DNA of 53,602 nt from Candidatus Accumulibacter conexus. GTDB taxonomy: Bacteria; Pseudomonadota; Gammaproteobacteria; Burkholderiales; Rhodocyclaceae. How positions within the stretch are numbered: the first letter of the stretch is position 1; every line of letters starts with the position of its first letter. The notes beneath the pieces were generated by a model that saw only the letters and a list, made by a program, of their open reading frames with translations, was not told the origin of the DNA and did no database searches. The translations under genes were made by a program, and so were the position numbers. The DNA lies in assembly GCA_017592775.1 (NCBI GenBank), contig JAGFNJ010000036.1, positions 1-53,602 on the forward strand, given 5' to 3'. This document shows, piece by piece, positions 9,541-18,900 of the stretch.

Positions 9541-9940
9541 GCGGGGGCGCGGGCCGAACGACCCGGAGCGCGGACGGGCACCCGACCCGGCATGCTCAGG
9601 CATCGATCCGGATCGTCAGTGCGGCGAGGTCGGCCCGGGAGCATCATCCCGCAACCCGCCAAGGAAGGGCGTGAAGGAGAACGTTCCGCGCGGCGGCGGG
9701 TACCGTGCCTGCCGCCCCGGACGGGGTGAGGTGGTACGCGTCCGCATCCTCTTCGCCAGCGCCTGGTCGTCGGCGCACGGCGAGGGGTGCTGTGGTCGTC
9801 GGGCCGCGCCCTGCGCGCAGCGCCGCCTGTATCGCGACAGCGCCGGCGAGGGACAGGTCCGCAGCAACCACCTTTCGCTGCCGGTCGTCGCCCCGGCTGT
9901 GATGCCGATCGGCAGACGGACACGCGCCGGTCGGGTCGAG
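9541..9940 (-). pseudogene. Decayed copy of the 3' end of the giant LEPR-XLL gene
   Basis: Read on the minus strand, this region repeats the last part of the giant gene and its 3' flank. Bases 9541-9607 are identical to 11981-12047, including the TGA stop and the codons for TIRID. Further upstream, DLAALTIRIDA matches DVAALTIRIDA, RGTFSFTP matches exactly (9668-9698 equals 12337-12367 over 31 bases), and DDRQRKVVAADLSLAGA matches DDRQRRVVAADQPLAGA. About 230 bases of the intact gene (12071-12296) are missing here and the matching pieces lie in different frames, so no protein like the original can be made. No other part of the giant gene is found at this place. Confidence 0.75.
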
Positions 9941-10101
9941 CGCTGCCGACCCATCCTCGAGCCCCGATTCTGGCGAGATGTTCCGGCTCCGTCGGCACGC
10001 TTTGCGCAAACCACGACTGCCGTCCGTGCGGGTCACGGCCTGGAACATGTGCGGCAGTGGCGCTGGCTCTGCTTTTCCTTCCCGGCATGTCACTGGCGGC
10101 A
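9941..10101. other. Intergenic, nothing recognised
   Basis: This stretch lies between the decayed tail copy and the regulatory region of the second PEP-CTERM gene. I see no gene, repeat or motif with support. Confidence 0.4.
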
Positions 10102-10119
10102 TGTCGGCGCAATTGACAC
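10102..10119 (+). promoter_or_regulatory. Candidate activator site upstream of the second PEP-CTERM gene
   Basis: TGTCGGCGCAATTGACAC shares TGTCGG-N8-ACAC with the site at 8481-8498. It ends 63 bases before the sigma-54-like promoter. A second dyad, TCTTTTGGAAAAGA (10141-10154), lies between it and the promoter; its role is unknown. Confidence 0.4.
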
Positions 10120-10182
10120 TTCGCTGGCCCTTGCATCCTGTCTTTTGGAAAAGATGACTGTAAATCCGTTGGTTGCCTGTAC

Positions 10183-10198
10183 TGGCCCGATTATTGCT
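10183..10198 (+). promoter_or_regulatory. Sigma-54 (RpoN) promoter, -24/-12 type
   Basis: TGGCCCGATTATTGCT has GG-N10-GC spacing and differs from TGGCACG-N4-TTGCW at a single fixed position. It lies about 50 bases upstream of the PEP-CTERM start codon, in an AT-richer stretch than its surroundings. It is the better of the two such sites in the window. Confidence 0.65.
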
Positions 10199-10247
10199 TT
10201 TCTTTCGGGGCAGTCGTTTAACCAACTACTCTTACAGGGAGCTTCTC

Positions 10248-10859
10248 ATGACACGCATCGCCAGAAATCTCGCATTCATTGCTGCCATGGCTTGTACAGC
10301 GGCCACCCAGGCTGCGCCGGTCAACATCGACTTCAGCGCCTTGGGCCTGGCCGAAGGTCAAAGCGTGGAAGGATCGACCTTCAGTGGCGCAACCTTCACT
10401 TCGCAGCAGGGCAACCTGAGCTACACCGGCTCATATGGCGCTGGTATCCTCAACCTCCCCGGGGCGGACAGCGACATCGTGGTGAGTTTCGCCGGTGGAG
10501 TCACTTCGGTCTCCGTTCGCGCGGGCGACGGTGCGGGCGATGACGATGCGTTCTCGATCAGCGCGTATGCCTTCGGTTCCGGTACCTTTCTCGGTACGTT
10601 CAATAGCCCCGTCTTTGGTGGTGCCAACGAGCCTGAGTGGTACACCCTCACCGTGTCGGGCCTGGGTCTGATTGGCCAGATCGTCTTCGATCCAGCCAAC
10701 TCCGGCGTCCTTCCCGGCGTATCGGGAAATGCCGGAGGGGTTGTCATCACCGACCTGAACTTTGACACTGGCGGCAATGACATACCCGAACCGGCTTCAC
10801 TGGGTCTCCTGGCACTCGGCCTGGTTGGCATGGCTCGTCTGCGTCGCCGTCGCTGCTGA
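10248..10859 (+). CDS. PEP-CTERM sorting domain protein
   Basis: This is a 203-residue exported protein. It starts MTRIARNLAFIAAMACTAAT with a signal peptide ending near TQAAP, has a beta-rich body (residues about 25-170) with no catalytic motif I recognise, and ends DIPEPASLGLLALGLVGMA followed by an RLRRRR cluster: PEP motif, membrane helix and basic tail in the order of exosortase substrates. The start at 10248 is supported by AGGGAG at 10237-10242. The protein is not closely similar to the PEP-CTERM protein at 8651-9292 outside the signals. A sigma-54-like promoter precedes it and a terminator follows. Confidence 0.9.
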   Translation: MTRIARNLAFIAAMACTAATQAAPVNIDFSALGLAEGQSVEGSTFSGATFTSQQGNLSYTGSYGAGILNLPGADSDIVVSFAGGVTSVSVRAGDGAGDDDAFSISAYAFGSGTFLGTFNSPVFGGANEPEWYTLTVSGLGLIGQIVFDPANSGVLPGVSGNAGGVVITDLNFDTGGNDIPEPASLGLLALGLVGMARLRRRRC

Positions 10860-10881
10860 AGCCTGCTCGACCACAAGAAGG

Positions 10882-10909
10882 AAGCTCCGATTGGGGCTTT
10901 TTTCTTTTA
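10882..10909 (+). terminator. Rho-independent terminator of the second PEP-CTERM gene
   Basis: The stem AAGCTCC/GGGGCTT (7 bp, one G-T pair) with loop GATT is followed by TTTTTCTTTTAT. It begins 22 bases after the stop codon. Confidence 0.8.
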
Positions 10910-11317
10910 TCGGGTCATCGCCTGCCTGCCGATTCGGCAGACAGGCTCCCATCTCGCGAAGCGGCGGCTTGTGGGTCGCCCTTGCCGACGAAACGGATGG
11001 CCGCCTCGCCGGACGTGCTGCCCTTTTTCCAGCCAGAGCCGCCCGCCGGCAGCGGCGGACCTGTTTTCGCCGCGGCAGTTGGCGCCGTTTTCAGCCGGCG
11101 CTCGGCCCGGGTCAAGGTGCTCTGCGGGCCTTCGCGGTGCCAGCTTTTTTCGCTTGGCAAACATCTCGTTGCTCAGTGAGCGGCGAGAATCATCCGCGAG
11201 TCGAGGATCATCGCCGATGCGATGGCAGCGACGAGGAAGAAGGGCATGGATCCTGGATCGTCCTGATGGAGTCCGGGCGCGATGTTCTGACGCGCCTTGC
11301 ACTGCTACCATTCGACC
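10910..11317. other. Intergenic, no supported gene
   Basis: The stretch begins with an inverted repeat (10921-10945: CCTG, then CTGCCG/CGGCAG, then CAGG, with one mismatch and a 3-base loop) that has no T tract. The minus strand is open from about 11160 to 10915 with an 81-codon frame rich in Gly, Ala and Arg, but it has no recognised motif and I do not call it. The part from 11160 to 11317 precedes the nuclease remnant and may hold its promoter. Confidence 0.4.
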
Positions 11318-11678
11318 ATGACCAACCTTCACGACACGGGCTACAAGCTCCTCTTTTCCAGTCCGGAACTGGTGCGCGACCTCAGAATACCGTATCGTCT
11401 TGCCTCAGGTTGATGATCTACAGGAGCTGAACGTCATGTTGGCCGAACGACTGGAAGAATGGGCGCATGCCTACAAAGCCGAGGGCAAAGCCGAGGGCAA
11501 GGCCGAGGGGGAGGCGCTGGCGCTGCAGAAGCTGTTGCGAAGGCGTTTCGGTTCGATTCCTGCGCCGGTTCTGCAGGAGATCTCAGGCGCCTCCGTCGAG
11601 CAGATCGACATCTGGCTCGATCAGGTCCTCGATGCCGGGAGCCTGGACGACCTTTTCGGACCGACCACGCCCGGCTGA
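11318..11678 (+). pseudogene. Rpn/PD-(D/E)XK nuclease family remnant with central deletion
   Basis: The reading from ATG at 11318 starts MTNLHDTGYKLLFSSPELVR, the typical N-terminus of the Rpn family (recombination-promoting nuclease, transposase-like PD-(D/E)XK). After about 24 codons it jumps to another frame that reads RIVLPQVDDLQELNVMLAER and then a C-terminus with EGKAEGKAEG repeats, LQKLLRRRFG and a final LDDLFG, which is how these proteins end. A full member has roughly 250-330 residues, so the catalytic core has been deleted and the two ends joined out of frame near 11385-11395. The second half could be translated alone from TTG at 11400 (92 residues) but would lack the nuclease site. 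Confidence 0.75.
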
Positions 11679-12035
11679 TGCGAGCCCTTTGCGTCCGTGC
11701 CTGATTCGATGAGCATCCGATCAGGGTCCTCGGCCAGTCACCCTTGCCGTCGAATGCCGGTGACCGCTTTCCACGTCTGTCCGACGCGCGGACACGGTGC
11801 GCGCATCGGCGTTGCCGTTCGCGGCAGCAGCAGCGGGCCGCACAGGTGCCGCGTGTGGCGCACCGTCCGCCCTGACGAGCATCACCGCTGCGGCTGATCG
11901 GCGTTGCCCGCTGGGATGGGCATCGCCACAGCCTGTGCCCGACCGGCGGCGATCGCGGGATGGCGCCAGCCGGCGCCTGAGCGGGGGCGCGGGCCGAACG
12001 ACCCGGAGCGCGGACGGGCACCCGACCCGGCATGC
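11679..12035. other. Intergenic region at the 3' end of the giant gene
   Basis: This is the converging gap between the nuclease remnant and the giant gene stop. The part 11948-12035 is the original of the duplicated 3' flank (see 9541-9940) and contains the hairpin at 11962-11977. I see no T-rich terminator on either strand, and nothing recognisable in 11700-11940. Confidence 0.5.
11962..11977. repeat. Hairpin 58 bases beyond the giant gene stop
   Basis: GGCGCCAGCCGGCGCC forms a 6-bp GC stem around a 4-base loop. It is the partner of the covarying hairpin at 9522-9537. It has no T tract, so if it acts in 3'-end formation it is not a classical intrinsic terminator. Confidence 0.4.
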
Positions 12036-12900
12036 TCAGGCATCGATGCGGATCGTCAGCGCGGCGACGTCGGGCAAGGTCGATGCGCTCGGCCGGGTGC
12101 CGAGGAACGCCGGCAGCCAGGCCGGCGGGGCGCGGTGTGGCGCGGCGAAGCGGAGGTGCGAAGCGCTCCAGTCGATCCTTGGCGCCGCCGCAGCGGCCGC
12201 CGTGCCCGCTGTGACGGGCGCCGGCGGCGGCAGCCGTGGCGCTTGGGGCGCCTCCGCGTTCGGCACTGCTGCAGCGGCGCGAGGAGACGCCGAGAGGATC
12301 GGCCCGGGAGCGTCGTCCCCGCAGTCGGCAAGGAGTGGCGTGAAGGAGAACGTTCCGCGCGGCGGCGCTCCCCGTGAGAGCGGTTCAAGCGCGGTGGCGG
12401 GTACAGTGGCTGCTGCCCTGGACGCGGCGCGTTGGCACGCATCAGCATCCCGTTCGCCGCCACTCGGTCGGCGGCGCGAGACCTGGGGTGGCATGGTCGG
12501 GCCATTCTTTCCGTTGGACGCAGTTTTCATGCCGCCAGCGCCGGCGAGCGGCTGGTCCGCAGCAACCACCCTGCGCTGCCGGTCGTCGAAGCGGTCGTCA
12601 TGCCGACCAGCCGGCGCATCCACGCCGACCGGCGAGGGCACCGCCGACGAGGCCTGCGGCGAGTCGCTCTTGAGGTTGCCAGCGGACTCGCCAGCGACGA
12701 CAGCGGTGTTGCGGCTCGTCCCGCCGGTGCGGCAAGGCGAGTCGTCGGCGCTGTGGATGAAGCACGAAGCCGCGTGACTGCCTGCCGGCAGCCACCATCG
12801 GGGCTGCGCTTCGCCAGCGGTCGCACTGGCGCGCCTGGGCGGCGATTCCTCATCCGCCGGCGCGGCAGGCACGGCGGCGGAATCGGCGCGTGGCCGCATG
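12036..12900 (-). other. Low-complexity C-terminal tail of the giant protein
   Basis: The last roughly 290 residues are rich in Ala, Pro, Arg and Ser, with no domain I recognise and no sorting signal. The final 200 or so residues are the part that has a decayed copy at 9541-9940. In contrast to the regular repeats before it, the tail looks like reading through DNA not shaped as protein. A short conserved island, RGTFSFTP, is kept in both copies. Confidence 0.45.
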
Positions 12901-15900
12901 GTGGCCGCGCCAGTGGTCGCAACCGGTAGCTGGCGCAGCGCCTCCCCCGCCGGCATGCTCGGCGCCGTCGCTGCCGGGGACACGGGCGCCGGCCCCTCCT
13001 GCAGCAACGGGCCTGGCTGCCGAGCGGCGGCATCGACCTCCGGTTGCCCGTCGAAGCCGTCGCCGGCAGCCGCCGGCGGTTGCGGCACGGCCGGGGTCGG
13101 CGCCAGCGTCAGGCTGATCGTTGCCGATGCCGCAGAGCTGCCGTCGGCAACCGTGTAGCGGAAGCGGTCGCTGCCGGCGAAGCGCGTGCCGGCGAGGTAG
13201 GTCCACGAGCCATCGCCTTCGTCGATCAGCTCGCCGTGCGCGGGATCGGTGACGGCGAGCGCCAGTGCATCGCCGTCGCCGTCGGCGACCAGCGCGCGCA
13301 GGTCGATCCGCACGCGAGCGCCCGGGGCGACGGCGAAGCGCGCGTCGCGGGCGGTCGGAGCGGCGTTGGCCGGCTGCACCTGCACCGCGATGCGCGCGCG
13401 GCTCGTCGCCTCGCTGCGATTGCTCTGCTCGTGCGCGGTGGCGACGAGGTCGAGCTGCAGGGTGCCGACGAAGTCGCGCGGCGGCCGCAGCGAGAGCCGG
13501 GCGAGGTCCCAGTCGCTGACGTCTGCCACGCGATCGCTGACGGTAGCGCTGAACTGGCGCTCGCCGTCGCCCAGCGTCGCGCCGGCGGGAATGCCGGCGA
13601 TCGTCAGGCGCAGCGTCTCGGAGCCGTCGCGGTCGGTCAGGGTGGCACGCAGCGCCGGCAGGCGAATCGCCGTGTCGGCACGGCCGCTGGCACCTGGCGC
13701 CGCTTCGTCGAGGACGACGTCGTCGATCATCGCCACGCCGCTGGCGCCGGTGCCGCCGCGCGCGGTGTGGGCGAGGCGGATCATTTGGCGGCCACCGCTG
13801 CCGACGAAGTCGAAACGCTGCGACTGCCAGGCCAGCGATCCCGCCGGGCTGCTTGCCGCAGCCGTGCCGATTTCGCGGCCATCGACGCTGAGCGTGATGC
13901 GGCTCTGGTCGGCGCTGTGCCCCGGCCGGCCGGCGAGGTCGAGGGCCAGCGTGTAGCGCGCGCCGGCGATGGTCTCGATCGCGCGCTCGATGGCGGCGGC
14001 GTGCCGATCGTCGCCATTGCCGCCGCCGAGTTCGAGCCAGTTGCTGCCGTTGCCGGCGCCGGCGCGCAGGGCCGGATCGCTGCCCGGCAGGCCACCGGCA
14101 TGATCGCCGGTGCTCCAGATCCGGAAGCCGTTGCCGGGCTGCGCGCCATCGTCCGCCTGACCGGCCGACCGCCAGCCTTCGAGGGTCGCCTCGTGCAGCA
14201 GCGTCGCGGCGGTATCCGGGTTGGCGATACTCTCCCAACTGGTGCGGAAGAGCTCGCGCTGGCCGCCGGGGACGCCGCCGAGCAGCAGCGCCGGCGCGTC
14301 GCCGAGTGGCGTGACGGCGAGGAGGACGGTCGCCGGCTGCGATTCCGCGGTGCCGTCGCCGAGCGTGTACGTGAAGCGCTCGTGACCACCCCAGTCGGCC
14401 GCCGGCGTGTAGACGAGACGTCCCTGCGCGTCGCGGCGCAGCGTGCCGTGCGCCGGCTGGCTGGTGAAGGCCAGCGTCAGCGGATCGCCATCGGCATCGA
14501 AGCCCAGCGCCGGCAGGTCGAGCGTGAGCTGGCCGCCCTCGTCGAGTTCGGCAACGTGGTCGCGTGCCAGCGGCGCGTCATTGACCGCGGTGATCGTCAG
14601 GCCGACGCGGCCGTCGACGGCGGTCGCGCCGTCGCTGACGCGGATCGCGAAGGCATCGTCGCCATGGTAGTCGGCTGCCGGGCGATAGGCGTGGCGGCCG
14701 TCGTCCATCGCCACCAGGCTGCCGTGCCGCGGCGCGCCGGCGGTGAGCGTCAGCGGGTCGCCGTCGGCATCGACCGCCATGGCCGGCAGGTCGAGAACGA
14801 TCGTTCCGTCCTCGGGCAGGCTGAAGGCCAGCGCGGCCAGCCGCGGCGGGTCATTGACCGGCGTCACCGTCAGCCGCACCTCCGCCTGCGCCGCCATGCC
14901 CGATGCGCCGCGCAGCCGGTAGCTGAAGCGATCGTCGCCATGCCAGTCGGGCGCCGGCTGGTAGAGCAGGCTGCCGTCGGCATTCGCCACCACGGTGCCG
15001 TTCGCCGGCGCGGCGACCAGCTCGACGGCGCCGACGCCGGCAACGCCGGAATCGTTGGCGAGCACGTCGATGCGCAGCGGCACATCCTCGGCGGTGGTGG
15101 CGGCATCGTCCTGCGCGCGCGGCACCTGCGGAGCGGCGCCGAGGTGCAGGTCGCGGATCGTGACGCGGCTGTTGCGCGCTTCCGGGCCATCGCCGGCAGT
15201 CCGGCCGAAGCCGACCAGGTCGAAGGCGAGGTTGATGGCGGTGCCGGCGGCGATGCCGCGCAGGTCCACGAGGTAGCGGACGCTGCCGTCGGCGTTGCGC
15301 ACGACGCTGACCTCGCGCGCCCGCGCTTCGCTGCCGTCGGCCTGGCGGTTGAGGGCGGCGTCGCTGCGCGTCAGGCCGCCGGCGCGCAGCACGGCAAGCC
15401 CGGTGTTGGCGTCGATCAGCGCCAGTTCGAACGCGTCGTCGGGGCCGCGAAGCTGGTCGCCGATGCCGACATCGGCGAGCGTGAAGGAAAGGAAGTGGTC
15501 GTCGTCGCCGAGGACGAAGACCTGGTTCAGGCGAGCCTGGTCGTCGGCCGATTCGAGCAGCGTGGCGGCGCCATCGCTGAAGCGGACGTCGCCGGCCGTG
15601 CTCCAGCCGCGACCATCGGTGAAGGCCGGGTTCTCCAGGCGCGGGTTGGCGGCGATGTGCAGTTGCGGACGCTTCGCCGCCGGTTCAATACCGGCGGCGC
15701 GGCTTGGGTTGGCTTCGTGCGCCAGGCTGGTGACGCGGGTGAAGGGGAGGGGAGCGCCCCAGGAGAAGGCCGAATAGGCGTCGCCCGAGCTGTCGGGCGG
15801 CGGCAGGTGGCCGGCGAGATGCAGCAGGGCGAGCTGGTCGGCGGCGGAAAGGGTCCTTCGCATTCCCGGAGTGAGGGTCGCCGCCATGAAATGGTGTGGA

Positions 15901-18900
15901 TCCGCACTGTGCTCGAGGCCGAGTGCATGCCCCTGCTCGTGCAGGAGGACGGTCAGCAGGTCGATGCGGCCGTCGGCGGCCGACCCGGGCCGTGCCACCC
16001 ACTCGCCGGGGTTGCTGGTCGGCAGGAACTCCTCGTTGCCCCAGGGCGTGTTGTCCACGAACCAGCCGTGGCCGGCGGCATCGGTGTCGAGGGTGATTTC
16101 GGCGGTAGGAACGGTGCCGGTGGTTTGGCCGAGGGCGAAATCGGGGAGGTTGGTGACGGAGATGAACGATCGAGCCCGGGCCGACCAGTCGGATTGTCCT
16201 TGGTCGGACGCCTGTTGCGTGCCGACCGTTGCAAATTGGCCTCCGGTGGGCATCGAACTCCGGCCGTCCGGGGGAATGAGGCGGATGTCGCGCGGACAGT
16301 GTTTGCGCCAGGCCCGTTGCCAGTCCTCCTTCGAGTTGGTCAGCCGAATCGACTCGTTGGTGACCTTCAGTTCCTGGACGACCTTGATGCGCCGGCCCGC
16401 GAGTTCGACGATGAAGACGACCTGATCCTTGCCGATGAAGCCCTCGTTAGGTACGTAGATGAAGAGGTCTGCTCTCTCTTCAATCAGCCGACCGTGCTTG
16501 GGTTCCGACACGACCTGTACGTGCTCGACTGCCATCGCTTCCAACTGCAACTCGGGCGAGTCGTACAGGTCGATCTCTCGCCGGAGCCGGAAAAACTCGA
16601 CTGCACTGTCGATAGGAAAAAGGGCTGCCTGTCGGGACTCATAGGGAGACTCTATCAGGTCGGTACGAACGGACTTATACACAGGCGCGCATTGCAGCAC
16701 CACTCCGGAAACGTGGGTGGCCGACAGCGGGAATCCAGCTTGAGCCATAGTGGTGGCAGCCGACTGCGTCGACTCTGCAGGGAAGACGTCCAGAAGTAGC
16801 ATGTGCAGACCTTTCGATTCCAGTGAGACGTTCCTGCCCCACGCCACCTCCGATTCGCTTTCTGCGGACATAGGCAAGGCGTCTGCCGCGGAGGCACTGA
16901 GGTTTCTCGCTACAGCGGTTGGAACGGGGGAGCGTGCTCCAAGTGTGATGCCAAACTTGTTGTTGTGGTCCGCGGCACGTTTGGTTGAGATCCCGAGAGG
17001 TCCCAGTGTCTGGCTGATGTTCGCGTAGGCGTTTTGGTCACTGATGACTGATCTCGCGTCGGCCCAATAGGTCCGTCGTGTCCGCATGTGATCATCTGGC
17101 GTGTTTCCATGAACACCCCTCACGGTCATCTCGAAGTTCCCGCTGTCCGCGAACTTGTTAAGGTCGCCTCGGGCCGATTCGTATCGCCAGTACCAGGCGC
17201 TTGCTCGCGATGCATGGGTTCGCTCGGCGATCTGCTCCGGATTGGCGACGAAGTCGTAACTGGTTCCATAGATCGCGTTCAGCCCGGGGATACGCTGACC
17301 ACCTTGACCACCCGCGCGGCGGCCGCCGTTGGTGACCCGATCATACTTCTCCTGAAAGGTGAGCTGCAGGATCCCGCGGCCCCTATAGCGGTAGCCGTCC
17401 CCCGAGGCTTCGTCGCGGTTTCCAAAGCGATCGGCGTAGGCATAGTTGGTCTGCCTCTCGCCTCTTGAGCTGCCTACCCCGGCGGTGCCGGCGACGTAGG
17501 CATTGTACAAGGCGAGTTGAGCTGGGTTGCTCAGGTTGAGGTTGGCAAACCGCCCGACTTTCCGCAGGCTGTTCTGATTCCATCCGACATCCTCCGTCAT
17601 GTCCTGATCCTGCAGGCCCCGCGATTCCGCGCGGACATTGGCCAGAAAAGCCGCTAGGCGGTTCGCAGTGTTGATGTCGAAGGTGCGGACTGCTTCATTG
17701 ATCGAGTCAACCCAGTTGGCAACCTGTGCGGGTTTGACGCCCTGGGTACCAGCCAGCGTCTCACTGTCGAGCTGGCCACCTATTCCACCGGACGCGGGCC
17801 CCTTGCCGCCAAGGAGGAGCTCAACCGGATTGATCAGCCCACCGCCCTGAGTGCCATCGCCAAACAACGCACGCTGAATCGCGCGCTTGGCGTCATCAGA
17901 GCCGCCCGACTTGATTGTCGCCAACTGCTCGTCGAACGACCCGTTCCCCGCTACCGTGTCGTTCTGTGTCGCCGTGTACACCGCCAGGAAGTCCTTGAGT
18001 GCGTCCACTTGGTTGTTCGGGGACTTGCCGTTCGGTTGCAAGCGATTCACGTGCTGCAGCAGTTCGGCCAGTCTCTGCGCCCGCTGAGGATCCCAGGTGC
18101 CGTTGCCGGGCTGCTGCCGCAACCGTGCCAGCTCTTCCAGCACATACTTGAGCTTCTGCTGTGGTGTCGCCGCACTGTCGTTGCTGGCCGTCACGGCGCG
18201 CAGATCGACGCTGTCGGGGCTGCTCAGGCCAAGAAGCCACTCGTCGCCGTAGATGCCCTTCTGATTCTGCAGCGAGATGTAGGCCGTATTGATCCCGAGA
18301 TGCAGGCGGTTGCCGAGCCGGTTCGTTCCGGCAAACCACAGGGCCTGCCGCGCCTTGCCGTCGGACGTCTTGTTGGCGCCCTGGCTCGCCACCATCAGGT
18401 CATGGACCCAGCTCGTTCCCATCGTTTCGGTGGGTTTCTTCGCATCGGTCCGGTCCACCCAGCCCGTCAACGGACTGCCGTTGCCGAAGCGGTACTGCAT
18501 CCAGTGGGGGGCGTTGTAAGCGCTCAGCCAGGTCGCGCTGGCCGCCGATAGGGCAATCGGGGGCAGCGGCTTGACGACGGTGGTCGTCCTGCCTTTCCTG
18601 TCCTTGACGGCTTGGCTGGTGCTGTCCTGGTAGTCCTCGCTGTTCCGCACGATCTGTTCGAACTGCCGCAGGGTGATCAGCTCCGTCTGCTCGAGTATCC
18701 CGTTGACCCGGATTTCGCCGCTCTTCGGAATCGCCGAGAGACCATAGCCGAGATACTTCAGTCGCTGCTCTACACGCGCCACGTCGAGCAACCGGTTGTC
18801 GCTCTGGGCGTCGCCGCCGACTGAACCGTCGAGCGCGAACTCGTGGTAGCCCGGGTTGTTCAGCGGCCGGTCGCCAAAGAAGATCGTGTCGGCGGCACGG

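Noticed and set aside
9541-12640. Diversity-generating retroelement (template and variable repeat with hairpin) for the two tail copies
   Set aside because: The copies differ by indels and all base types, not mainly at adenines; no reverse transcriptase or C-type lectin fold is present.
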